A stretch of DNA of 64,000 nt from Hohaiivirga sp031546825 (GTDB lineage Bacteria > Pseudomonadota > Alphaproteobacteria > Rhizobiales > Beijerinckiaceae): NCBI GenBank assembly GCA_031546825.1, contig JAVBJU010000023.1, positions 40,260 through 104,259 on the forward strand, written 5' to 3'. The first letter of the stretch is position 1, and the number at the start of each line of letters is the position of its first letter. This document shows positions 8,180 to 16,394 of this stretch, one piece after another. The translations under genes were made by a program, and so were the position numbers. The notes beneath the pieces are model-generated. The model was given only the letters and a program-made list of their open reading frames with translations. It was not told where the DNA came from and ran no database searches.

Positions 8180-8289
8180 AATATTACATTATAATAAACC
8201 ACTGATATTGCAATTTGTAATTATGCCACAAGCTTGGCAGAACAGGGCCCATACTTAAAATATTTCTAATTTTCGAGGAGCACGTGACC
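8180..8289. promoter_or_regulatory. oxyR-katA divergent control region
   Basis: The 110-base gap is AT-rich and must hold both promoters. ATTGCAATTTGTAAT (8207-8221) has ATT...AAT ends around a LysR-type T-N11-A core and is a candidate OxyR site. GAGGAG at 8275-8280 is the catalase ribosome-binding site, nine bases before ATG 8290. Confidence 0.45.
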
Positions 8290-9738
8290 ATGAGTAACGA
8301 GACACCTCCGACCCTGACCACCGCCAACGGCGCACCCGTCTCCGACAATCAGAACACCATGACCGCAGGCCCGCGCGGCCCGGTGCTGATGCAGGATTTT
8401 CTGCTGATGGAAAAGCTCGCCCACCAGAACCGCGAGCGCATTCCCGAGCGCGCAGTCCATGCCAAGGGCTCCGGTGCTTATGGCACGCTGACAATCACCA
8501 ACGACATCAGTAAATACTGCCGCGCCCGCATCTTTGAAACGGTGGGCAAGAAGACCGAAGCCTTCATTCGCTTCTCCACCGTTGCCGGTGAGCGCGGCGC
8601 GGCCGATGCCGAGCGCGATGTCCGCGGTTTTGCGGTGCGCTTTTATACCGAGGAGGGCAATTGGGACATCGTCGGCAACAACACGCCGATCTTCTTCCTG
8701 CGCGATCCCATGAAATTCCCGGATTTTATCCATACCCAGAAGCGCCACCCGCAAACCAATATGCGTTCGGCCACCGCCGCATGGGATTTCTGGTCGCTTT
8801 CGCCGGAAAGCTTACATCAGGTAACCATTCTGATGTCCGACCGCGGCCTGCCGCAGAATTTCCGCCAGATGCACGGCTTTGGCTCGCACACCTTCTCGTT
8901 CATCAATGCGGAGAACGAGCGTTTCTGGGTGAAATTCCACTTCAAATCCATGCAGGGCATTGCCAACTGGACCAACGGGGAAGCCAGCAAGGTCGTTGGT
9001 GAAGACCGAGAATCCGCCCAGCGCGACCTTTACAATGCAATCGACAACAAGGATTTCCCGCGCTGGCGCTTCTGTGTTCAGATCATGCCGGAAGCCGATG
9101 CCGAGAAGACCTCCTACAACCCGTTCGATCTCACCAAAGTCTGGCCGCACGCGGATTATCCGTTGATCGAGGTGGGCGTTTTCGAGCTGAACCGCAACCC
9201 GCAAAACTACTTCGCCGAAGTGGAACAAGTTGGCCTGACGCCTACCAATCTCGTCCCTGGAATCGGCTTCTCACCGGACAAGATGTTGCAAGGACGCCTG
9301 TTCTCCTACGCAGATGCCCATCGCTATCGCCTCGGCATCAACCATCACCAGATCCCGGTCAACCAGCCCCGTTGCCCGGTGCATCACTACAATGCCGATG
9401 GCGCCATGCGTCTTGCCGGTCAGGCCAAGCCCAATGCCTATTACGAGCCCAACAGCTTTGGTGGCCCGAAGGAAGACAAGCGCTTTGCCGAACCGCCAAT
9501 GAAAATCTCCGGTGACGCTGATCGCTACGACCACCGCGAAGGCAATGACGATTACACCCAGGCCGGAAACCTGTTCCGGTTAATGGATGCGGAGCAGAAA
9601 GCACGGCTGTTCTCCAACATCCGTGATGCCATGCAGGGCGTCCCGGAAGAGATCATTCGTCGCCAGATCTCCCATTTCTCAAAGGCAGACCCCGCTTACG
9701 GTGCCGGTGTGGCCGCCAAGCTTGGCCTCGAAGCCTAA
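8290..9738 (+). CDS. katA: Catalase, small-subunit haem type
   Basis: This 482-residue monofunctional catalase breaks hydrogen peroxide into water and oxygen. Visible signatures are RIPERAVHAKGSGAYG with the catalytic His57, FSTVAGERGAADAERDVRGFA, VGNNTPIFFLRDP with the catalytic Asn near 130, and the haem-ligand segment RLFSYADAHRYRLG. The size places it among small-subunit (clade 3-like) catalases. I prefer ATG 8290 to the GTG at 8284 because the GAGGAG spacing is right. Divergent oxyR indicates peroxide induction. No signal peptide is seen. Confidence 0.96.
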   Translation: MSNETPPTLTTANGAPVSDNQNTMTAGPRGPVLMQDFLLMEKLAHQNRERIPERAVHAKGSGAYGTLTITNDISKYCRARIFETVGKKTEAFIRFSTVAGERGAADAERDVRGFAVRFYTEEGNWDIVGNNTPIFFLRDPMKFPDFIHTQKRHPQTNMRSATAAWDFWSLSPESLHQVTILMSDRGLPQNFRQMHGFGSHTFSFINAENERFWVKFHFKSMQGIANWTNGEASKVVGEDRESAQRDLYNAIDNKDFPRWRFCVQIMPEADAEKTSYNPFDLTKVWPHADYPLIEVGVFELNRNPQNYFAEVEQVGLTPTNLVPGIGFSPDKMLQGRLFSYADAHRYRLGINHHQIPVNQPRCPVHHYNADGAMRLAGQAKPNAYYEPNSFGGPKEDKRFAEPPMKISGDADRYDHREGNDDYTQAGNLFRLMDAEQKARLFSNIRDAMQGVPEEIIRRQISHFSKADPAYGAGVAAKLGLEA

Positions 9739-10215
9739 AGCTTACTAGCAGGGGAGCGACTGCGGATTATTCCTTCAAAAACGCCGCCGCTCCCCGAAAC
9801 TGTGGGCGTATGACCGCCCCCCCGAGACTATCAAGATAATGCTCCCTGAATATGCCTGATGATGTCATCTGGAACAGGGATTGCGGCTATCGTCCGCCTT
9901 CGCGAAGCCTCCTCCACACTGCTTCCACACTGTCATTTTGTCGCAGTCAATGCCAATAAAAGCGCTCCATAGAAAGGCGCTGAAGAGTTAAATTCGTTTG
10001 AAAAACAGTAAGATAGCTAAAATTATCTGCAACATTTTTAATTTGACATCCTTCAATTCTTTGGGAAATTTTACTAGCGCTGCGCTCCCTTACTCAGATA
10101 TATCAGATCTCAAGGTCTAATATATCACGCCTTTTACGAACTGCCTGCTCTTCACTAAGATAGGCCTCTGGCCCTGAAGCGCCGCTGTTCATTGCATCAA
10201 GGGGGGTTCAGGATC
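9739..10215 (+). other. Intergenic region, catalase to MFS transporter
   Basis: No gene is seen in these 477 bases. A GGGGAGCG (9751-9758) / CGCTCCCC (9788-9795) inverted repeat after the catalase may be a factor-dependent terminator since no T-run follows. The middle is AT-rich. A 30-base imperfect palindrome lies at 10097-10126 (separate entry), and GGGGGG at 10201-10206 serves as ribosome-binding site for the next gene. Confidence 0.6.
10097..10126. promoter_or_regulatory. Inverted repeat, candidate operator of the MFS gene
   Basis: The arms GATATATCAGA and TCTAATATATC match at 10 of 11 positions around an 8-base spacer, 90 bases upstream of the MFS start. Size and symmetry suit a dimeric repressor such as GntR or LacI type. 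No regulator gene lies next to it. Confidence 0.4.
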
Positions 10216-11499
10216 ATGCGTAAAATCAGCAACATGCGGTGGTTTATGGTGGCGCTCGTCACCGCTGGCCTGGTGGTCAATTATCTGGCACGCAATACCT
10301 TATCGGTTGCCGCGCCAACGATGATGAAAGAGCTGAATATCAGCACCCAGCAGTATTCCTACGTCGTCACGACCTGGCAGCTTTGCTACGCTTTCATGCA
10401 GCCATTCGCCGGTTACATTCTCGATACCATCGGCACCAAAATTGGCTTTTCCATCTTCGCTCTCGCCTGGTCACTCGCCTGCGGCGCTGCGGCGTTTTCA
10501 ACCGGATGGGGCAGCCTTGCCGCCTTCCGTGGCCTACTTGGCCTCACCGAAGCCGCGGGCATTCCGGCGGGCGTCAAGGCAACCACCGAGTGGTTTCCTG
10601 CCAAGGAACGGTCGATTGCCATCGGCTGGTTCAATATCGGCTCGTCAGTCGGCGCAGTTCTGGCTCCGCCTTTGGTGGTTTGGGCCATTGCCCACGGCAG
10701 CTGGGAATGGGCGTTCGTGATCGTCGGCGCTCTCGGTCTGGTCTGGACAGCCATCTGGATGACGTTTTACAAGCACCCCAAAGATCAGACGTTGTTGTCC
10801 GATGCCGAGCGCGATTACATCATTTCCGGCCAGGAACGCCAGTATACCGACACAACGGTGGCGAAAATTCCGTGGCATGTCATGCTGAGAACCCGCAACT
10901 TCTGGGCGTTCGGCATTCCGCGTATGCTGTCGGAGCCCGCGTGGCAGACCTTCAATGCCTGGATTCCGCTTTACATGATCAACCAACGCGGTATGGACCT
11001 CGGGCAGGTTGCACTCCTCGCTTGGTTGCCCTTCCTGGCCGCTGACATAGGCTGCGTGCTCGGCGGTTACCTAAGCCCGTTCTTCCATAAATATTGCAAG
11101 GTCTCGCTATTCACCTCACGCAAAATGGTGATGACCACCGGCGCCTTGTGCATGATCGCGCCCGGCTGCATCGGCCTGGCTGCCGACCCTTACACCGCTG
11201 TATTCCTGCTGTGCATCGGTGGATTTGCCCATCAGGTCTTGTCTGGCGCGCTCTATGCCGTGACCTCGGATGTGTTCGGCAAAAACGAAGTCTCGACGGC
11301 AACCGGCCTCGGCGGCATGTTCGGCTATCTCGGCGCCGCCGCCTTTACCCTGGTGATGGGCGCATTGCTGCCGATCATCGGCTACAACCCAATTTTCGTC
11401 ACACTCGCCGCCTTCGACATCATCGCTGCTATCGTGCTGTGGGTTCTGGCGAAGGAGAAGACACCAATTCTGGCAACACCGGTGGCGTCAGCGGCATGA
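10216..11499 (+). CDS. MFS transporter, anion:cation symporter (sugar-acid) type
   Basis: The 427-residue protein has twelve predicted membrane segments and MFS loop motifs (GYILDTIGTKIGF after helix 2; RGLLGLTEAAGIPAGVKATTEWFP in helices 4-5). The latter resembles ExuT/GudP/DgoT-type hexuronate and sugar-acid symporters. I chose ATG 10216 because a G-rich ribosome-binding site lies ten bases before it. It is a single-gene unit closed by a strong terminator, with no catabolic genes beside it, so the substrate cannot be inferred from context. A palindrome upstream suggests repression by a distant regulator. Confidence 0.85.
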   Translation: MRKISNMRWFMVALVTAGLVVNYLARNTLSVAAPTMMKELNISTQQYSYVVTTWQLCYAFMQPFAGYILDTIGTKIGFSIFALAWSLACGAAAFSTGWGSLAAFRGLLGLTEAAGIPAGVKATTEWFPAKERSIAIGWFNIGSSVGAVLAPPLVVWAIAHGSWEWAFVIVGALGLVWTAIWMTFYKHPKDQTLLSDAERDYIISGQERQYTDTTVAKIPWHVMLRTRNFWAFGIPRMLSEPAWQTFNAWIPLYMINQRGMDLGQVALLAWLPFLAADIGCVLGGYLSPFFHKYCKVSLFTSRKMVMTTGALCMIAPGCIGLAADPYTAVFLLCIGGFAHQVLSGALYAVTSDVFGKNEVSTATGLGGMFGYLGAAAFTLVMGALLPIIGYNPIFVTLAAFDIIAAIVLWVLAKEKTPILATPVASAA

Positions 11500-11540
11500 A
11501 ACTGGAATTTTTGCGGTAGAAAACTGCTCCAATAAAAACA

Positions 11541-11580
11541 AAACCGGCGGGTGATTCACACAATCACCCGCCGGTTTTTA
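11541..11580. terminator. Bidirectional terminator between MFS gene and SnoaL-like gene
   Basis: A perfect 16-bp stem (11541-11556 with 11562-11577) and a CACAC loop is followed by T5 on the plus strand and, on the minus strand, by TGTTTTTATT. It sits between convergent genes and should stop both. Confidence 0.9.
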
Positions 11581-11717
11581 TTATTACTGAGCGTTTTTTT
11601 ATCAGCTCTTTTGTTGTGATGGTGTAGATGGCGCATTCACCGTATTACCGCACGGCATCATCATGTGCGTCTGGAGGCGCTGGAGAATTGATGTTAACAG
11701 CTCGTACCAGCGAGAAT

Positions 11718-12119
11718 TCACACCGCGGCTTTAGCAACGGCAAAGCTATCCTCGAACAGCCTGAAGCGGGTGATTTCACCGTTTTCAACGGTAAAGTCGA
11801 AGCAAAATTCCGACTTAATCAGCTTCCCCGTCCGTAAAACGCGAGAGGCAAGCTCTCCGATCGCGACAACCCGATTGCCTTGCGACAGGATTTCTCCCAC
11901 CTCGAAAGCCTCAGATGCAATCTGTTTCCTGATCTGTGCGTAGAACTCCGCTGCGCCTGTCTTGCCGACTTTGCGACCGATCCAAGGCACTACGTTTGTG
12001 TCGCCCGCCACGAACCAATCAACCTCCTCGCTGACCAGCTCTGCAATCCTTTCGACGGGTTCACCCGAACCGGCACGGCGAAAGAACTCTTCGATAACGG
12101 CGCGGGGGGAGATGGTCAT
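11718..12119 (-). CDS. SnoaL-like / NTF2-fold protein
   Basis: This 133-residue cytoplasmic protein fits the SnoaL-like NTF2 fold: an N-terminal helix (SPRAVIEEFFRRAGSGEP), the EEVDWFVAGD turn, then a curved sheet (VGEILSQGNRVVAIGELASRV; FCFDFTVENGEITRFRLFED). The family includes ketosteroid-isomerase-like enzymes and many proteins of unknown role. No catalytic assignment is possible from the sequence. It is transcribed on its own toward the MFS terminator and has no obvious partner gene. Confidence 0.8.
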   Translation of the reverse strand: MTISPRAVIEEFFRRAGSGEPVERIAELVSEEVDWFVAGDTNVVPWIGRKVGKTGAAEFYAQIRKQIASEAFEVGEILSQGNRVVAIGELASRVLRTGKLIKSEFCFDFTVENGEITRFRLFEDSFAVAKAAV

Positions 12120-12253
12120 GGCGCAATCCTTTTCTGTAGTCAGAATTAAATAGAATTACGATGACGACAGCGTGCTTTTTCCGCCCTCACCCGCTTTTAA
12201 TGCACGATGCCAAAAAAACCCACGACGGCACCGTTCGCATCCGGCAGGACAAA

Positions 12254-12601
12254 CTACTCGTCTTCCCCGAACCGCCCGCTCACCAGATTGACCAGCGCGG
12301 TGATGCACTCTTCGGCGTCTTCACCGAGGGCGGTAATGGTGATGGTGGTGCCTTTGGCGGCGGCCAGGGTGAGGAGCCCCATGATGGAGGAGCCACCCAC
12401 CGTTTCACCGCAGCGGGTGACATTAACGGCGGAGGTGAAGCGCTCGGAAGTCTGGACGAATTTTGCGGATGCGCGGGCGTGCAGGCCCTTGATGTTGACG
12501 ATCTGAACCTCACGCACCAAAGCGCCTTCGGGCACTTCAACGGGCGGGCAGCCACAATCTTCATCTAACGGCGCGTCGCAACCCATTCTTTTGAAATCCA
12601 C
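12254..12601 (-). CDS. ptsH: HPr phosphocarrier protein with N-terminal extension
   Basis: HPr passes phosphate within the phosphotransferase system. The active-site GLHARASAKFV gives His41, and GGSSIMGLL gives the regulatory serine Ser72, the target of HPr kinase encoded nearby. With the GTG start at 12601 the protein has 115 residues, about 28 more than usual, and the extra part has an odd CGCPPVEVPEG segment. A GTG at 12517, after a GAAGG, would give a standard 87-residue HPr, so the start is uncertain. It follows the EIIA gene by 21 bases. In Rhizobiales this PTS is regulatory and not used for sugar uptake. Confidence 0.93.
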   Translation of the reverse strand: MDFKRMGCDAPLDEDCGCPPVEVPEGALVREVQIVNIKGLHARASAKFVQTSERFTSAVNVTRCGETVGGSSIMGLLTLAAAKGTTITITALGEDAEECITALVNLVSGRFGEDE

Positions 12602-12622
12602 TTTCGAGAAGCACCCGACGTC

Positions 12623-13024
12623 TCACTTGCCAGCCAGGACCCGCGACGCCACGTTGATGTATTTACGCCCGGCTTCCTGGGCATGCAAGACGGCATCTTC
12701 AAGGGATTCGGCTTCGCGCACGCTGGCGAACTTGATCAGCATTGGCAAATTGATGCCAGCCACGACTTCGACCAGCTTGTTGCTCATGCAGGAAAGCGCC
12801 AGATTCGAGGGCGTGCCGCCGAACATGTCGGTGAGCACAACCACGCCATGGCCCGAATTCACGCGGCAAACGGCATCCATGATGTCCTTGCGACGCGATT
12901 CCATATCGTCCTCGGGGCCGATGGTAATCGTTTCGAGCTGCTCCTGGGGACCGACCACATGTTCAAGCGCGGCTTTGAATTCCAGCGCAAGGTGGCCGTG
13001 GGTGACGAGCACCATACCTATCAT
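12623..13024 (-). CDS. ptsM: PTS EIIA component, mannose family
   Basis: The 133-residue protein is an EIIA-Man domain: MIGMVLVTHGHLALEF has the phospho-accepting His10, followed by GVVVLTDMFGGTPSNLAL, the conserved fold core. No EIIB or EIIC is encoded nearby, so it is an incomplete phosphotransferase branch that acts in regulation. In rhizobia the homologue lies between hprK and ptsH, as here, and takes part in controlling ChvGI and succinoglycan. A 198-base gap separates it from hprK. Confidence 0.94.
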   Translation of the reverse strand: MIGMVLVTHGHLALEFKAALEHVVGPQEQLETITIGPEDDMESRRKDIMDAVCRVNSGHGVVVLTDMFGGTPSNLALSCMSNKLVEVVAGINLPMLIKFASVREAESLEDAVLHAQEAGRKYINVASRVLAGK

Positions 13025-13222
13025 AGCATTTCAAATCCAAACACCCCCGTAGGGCGGGTTGTCTATTTTGGTCAACGGCGCGGTAAGTGCAAGAGGGGAA
13101 ATCAAATAATTCCAAAATCTGCGCCAAAGAGCCACCAGTCCCCGCTATTCACCGGGCCCGGCGTCGCGCGCAACCCTGATCGGAGGGCGCATTGCCATCT
13201 GAAGTCACTATAGCACCGGGCT

Positions 13223-13705
13223 TCAGGAAAATCCCTTGAACTTTTCGTGCAGCATGGCCACTGGGCGTGCTGCCCCACACAGGCTAGCAAGCACATGGCC
13301 GACGATATCCTCGCCGCGGTTGCGCACAATGCGGGGCAAGGTGAGGCCCAAAATTTCGGCCTGCTGATCGGCGTCGCCCGGCATGCGCGGGGCGTGCTCC
13401 TCCAAATCAATCACCAGCCGCAGCACGGCGGCATCCTGCACCGGCATCTCGACAATGCCAACACCGCGAATTTCGATCATACCGCGAATGATATCGACCG
13501 GTCTGGCGATCAGCCGTCCATGGCGGCACGCGATACGGGTGCGGTCATCGGCCACCAAGCGTGCGAACCAGTTGCGCGCCAGCGCCCCTTCGATCAGCGC
13601 CCGCGACATGCTCGACTTGCCCGAGCCGGATGCTCCGCGCACCAGAATGCCGGTATCGTTAATGAGCACGCAGTTGGCGTGCAGTGTCTCCTGATCGCCG
13701 CTCAT
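13223..13705 (-). CDS. hprK: HPr kinase/phosphorylase, short alphaproteobacterial form
   Basis: This is the 160-residue C-terminal-only form of HPr kinase. It has the Walker A motif GASGSGKSS (residues 24-32) and the conserved ARPVDIIRGMIEIRGVGIVEM segment. The enzyme phosphorylates HPr on its regulatory serine (Ser72 here), slowing phosphotransfer. The N-terminal domain found in Firmicute HprK is absent, which is normal in alphaproteobacteria. The start overlaps the end of chvG by four bases, so expression of the kinase is tied to the sensor kinase. Confidence 0.94.
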   Translation of the reverse strand: MSGDQETLHANCVLINDTGILVRGASGSGKSSMSRALIEGALARNWFARLVADDRTRIACRHGRLIARPVDIIRGMIEIRGVGIVEMPVQDAAVLRLVIDLEEHAPRMPGDADQQAEILGLTLPRIVRNRGEDIVGHVLASLCGAARPVAMLHEKFKGFS

Positions 13706-15528
13706 TTCTTCCCCGCCTTTCCAGCCTTGCCAGCGCCCCGCCCCACCAGCGCCGGAAGGTGTATGATGAACCGGGCGCCAAGCCGGTGCTCCGGCGCATC
13801 CTCAGGCCCGCCATCGGTGCGGTTTTCCGCTGTGAGCGTGCCGCGATGGGCCTCGATGATCTGCCGCGAGATCGACAGCCCCAGCCCGGAATTCTGGCCA
13901 AACCCCTGCTCGGGACGATCAGTATAAAACCGCTCGAACACGCGTTCCAGCGCGTGCGGCGGGATGCCGGGGCCGTCGTCATCAACCATCACAATCAAGG
14001 TGTCGTGCTTCCGCGCCAGCGCGACCCGCACCTCGCCATCGGGCGGAGAGAACGACGCGGCGTTGTCAATGAGGTTCGAGACGACCTGCCCCAGGCGGCT
14101 GTCATGGCCGAGAACGGTGAAGGTGTCGGAGCCAAGTTTTGCGGCGGTGAAGGGTGTCACTGTGAAGCGAATATTCGGATCATGCGCCTTGCGCCGCTCC
14201 TGCGCCATACCAACAACAGCAGAGAGAAGCTGTTCGAGATCAATCACCTCAACGTCATCGCGCACGAGGTCGGCATCGAGGCGTGAGGCGTCCGAGATAT
14301 CGGTGATCAACCGGTCAAGGCGACGCACGTCATGCTGGATGATGGCCATCAGCCGTTCGCGCGATTCGTCTGAGCGGGCGAGCGGCATGGTTTCGGTCGC
14401 GCTGCGTAACGATGTCAGCGGGTTTTTCAGTTCGTGCGCCACATCGGCGGCGAAGCGCTCGATGGCTTCGATGCGGTTATAGAGCGCGGCGGTCATGTCG
14501 CGGAGCGCCCCGGAGAGATGGCCGATTTCATCGGCACGGTCTGTGAAATCCGGGATTTCCTGGCGGAAACGAATGCTTTTACGCACCCGCTCGGCAGCAT
14601 CCGACAGCTTGCGAACCGGGCCGACGATGGCCCCGGCGAGGCCGAGCGACAGCACAATCATCACCGCCACCGCCACCAAAAAAATGCGCACCAGCGCCAT
14701 GCGTTCGGCAAAAATGATGCCGTCAATATCTCCGCCCTGGGTCGAGAGCAGCAACGCGTCGCGCACCGCCCGGAAGCGCTGGATCGGCACCGACACCGAG
14801 ACGATGGTCTCGCCGCCCCGGTTGGTGCGCACCACCATGTCCCGGCTGCCCTTCAGCGCCGTCTTGACCTCAGCAAGCGTGCGCCCAGCCAGCTCTTCGG
14901 TTTCCTCGTAATCGCCCCGCTTCCCGGCAATCCAGCCCCGCGCCGCCTGCATTGCGGTTTGCAAACCCGAATTGCTGCGCCCGGCTTCAGGCGGCGGCAG
15001 GGATGAGCTGAAGATATCGCCACGGGAATAAAAGGCGCGCGTGTCCAACAGCAACGCCGCATCGCGGTCATAGACGCGGGCGCGCGTGCGGGTGGGGGTG
15101 ACCAGGCGGCGCAATAGCGGAGCAACCCGCTCCGGATTAATGGAAAACTCAAGGGGAGAAACCGCGTCGTCACCAAGACCAAGGGTTTCTCCGGCCTGCA
15201 TTTGCAACAGCTTGTCGGGGTCGATGGTGATGGTGTCGGTCTCGACGGTGGCCGACGAGGCGATGGCCCCGGCGATGATCTCGCCCTGGGTGATCAGGCT
15301 CTGCACCCGCGCCTCGATCAAACCTTCGCGGAACTGGTTGAGGTAGAGAAAGCCGAGGAGCAGCGCAAACAACCCGGCGAGGTTGAGCACAACGATGCGC
15401 CGGGCGAGCGAGGAAGACGCGCGCAGCATCAAGCCCTGCCAGAACTTGCGCAGGCGTACCATCTCACGCGGCGGAATGGTCCGTCGCGTCGCGTCTTTGC
15501 CGTCCAGGTCGGGGTCCGCTGCCATCAA
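13702..15528 (-). CDS. chvG: Sensor histidine kinase ChvG
   Basis: The 608-residue membrane kinase has a first membrane segment at about 45-65, a large periplasmic sensor domain (about 66-276), a second segment at about 277-303, a HAMP domain, a HisKA domain with phospho-His365 (DVAHELKNPLTS), and a C-terminal ATPase domain (VVSNLIDNAASFSPP, DDDGPGIPP, SGLGLSISRQI). ChvG/ExoS kinases respond to acid or envelope conditions and control exopolysaccharide, motility and host interaction. Partner ChvI lies 167 bases upstream. The four-base overlap with hprK couples envelope sensing to the PTS. Confidence 0.95.
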   Translation of the reverse strand: MMAADPDLDGKDATRRTIPPREMVRLRKFWQGLMLRASSSLARRIVVLNLAGLFALLLGFLYLNQFREGLIEARVQSLITQGEIIAGAIASSATVETDTITIDPDKLLQMQAGETLGLGDDAVSPLEFSINPERVAPLLRRLVTPTRTRARVYDRDAALLLDTRAFYSRGDIFSSSLPPPEAGRSNSGLQTAMQAARGWIAGKRGDYEETEELAGRTLAEVKTALKGSRDMVVRTNRGGETIVSVSVPIQRFRAVRDALLLSTQGGDIDGIIFAERMALVRIFLVAVAVMIVLSLGLAGAIVGPVRKLSDAAERVRKSIRFRQEIPDFTDRADEIGHLSGALRDMTAALYNRIEAIERFAADVAHELKNPLTSLRSATETMPLARSDESRERLMAIIQHDVRRLDRLITDISDASRLDADLVRDDVEVIDLEQLLSAVVGMAQERRKAHDPNIRFTVTPFTAAKLGSDTFTVLGHDSRLGQVVSNLIDNAASFSPPDGEVRVALARKHDTLIVMVDDDGPGIPPHALERVFERFYTDRPEQGFGQNSGLGLSISRQIIEAHRGTLTAENRTDGGPEDAPEHRLGARFIIHLPALVGRGAGKAGKAGKK

Positions 15529-15586
15529 ACGTCAAGCCATGCCTGTGGAGTGAAACGGGTCATGCTCTCCCGCCAACCGCCTCAAA

Positions 15587-15604
15587 GCATATCTGGCGAT
15601 ATGC
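15587..15604. promoter_or_regulatory. Perfect inverted repeat upstream of chvG
   Basis: GCATATC (15587-15593) and GATATGC (15598-15604) flank TGGC, about 60 bases upstream of the chvG start in the chvI-chvG gap. It could be an operator, or a hairpin that tunes chvG relative to chvI. Confidence 0.35.
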
Positions 15605-15695
15605 GCCAAGCGTTTTCGGGATCGTTCACCACCTTCAACCTCTTGTCCGCATGCGTTGCGGCGAAGGTGAAAGCCACTTTATTCACGCACGCGGC

Positions 15696-16394
15696 CTAGC
15701 CTTCCTTGAAGCGATAGCCGACGCCATAAAGCGTTTCAATCATATCAAACTCATCATCGGTCACGCGGAACTTCTTGCGAAGGCGCTTGATATGGCTGTC
15801 GATGGTGCGGTCATCGACATAAACCTGATCGTCATAAGCCGCGTCCATCAAGGCGTTACGGCTCTTGACCACACCGGGGCGCTGGGCGAGCGCCTGCAAA
15901 ATCAGGAACTCGGTCACGGTCAGCGTCACCGCCTCGCCCTTCCAGGTGCAGGTGTGGCGTTCCGGGTCCATGGTCAGCGCACCGCGCTCCAGCGCCTTGG
16001 CGTCGGCCTCGCGGGTTGCCGCCGGATCACGCGGCGCGGCGCGGCGCAGCACCGCCTTGACGCGCTCCACCAGCAGGCGTTGCGAAAACGGTTTGCGGAT
16101 GAAATCGTCCGCGCCCATTTTCAGGCCGAACAACTCATCAATTTCCTCATCCTTGGAAGTGAGAAAAATCACCGGCATATCGGATTTCTGGCGGAAGCGA
16201 CGCAACAGCTCCATGCCATCCATGCGCGGCATCTTGATATCGAAAATCGCCATGTCGGGCGGGTTCTGCTTCAGTCCCTCGAGGGCGGATGCGCCATCGG
16301 TATAGGTCTGAATCCGGTATCCCTCCGCCTCAAGCGCGATGGAAACCGAAGTGAGGATATTGCGGTCGTCATCGACGAGGGCAATGGTCGGCAT
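15696..16394 (-). CDS. chvI: Response regulator ChvI, OmpR family
   Basis: The 232-residue protein has a receiver domain with acidic pocket DDD at residues 8-10, phospho-acceptor Asp52 (IFDIKMPRMDG) and the conserved Lys in FLTSKDEE, followed by an OmpR-type winged helix (AVTLTVTEFLILQALAQRPG to LRKKFRVTDDEFDMIETLYGVGYRF). It is the partner of ChvG. The rhizobial homologue is often essential. It is divergent from pckA with a 617-base gap. Confidence 0.96.
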   Translation of the reverse strand: MPTIALVDDDRNILTSVSIALEAEGYRIQTYTDGASALEGLKQNPPDMAIFDIKMPRMDGMELLRRFRQKSDMPVIFLTSKDEEIDELFGLKMGADDFIRKPFSQRLLVERVKAVLRRAAPRDPAATREADAKALERGALTMDPERHTCTWKGEAVTLTVTEFLILQALAQRPGVVKSRNALMDAAYDDQVYVDDRTIDSHIKRLRKKFRVTDDEFDMIETLYGVGYRFKEG

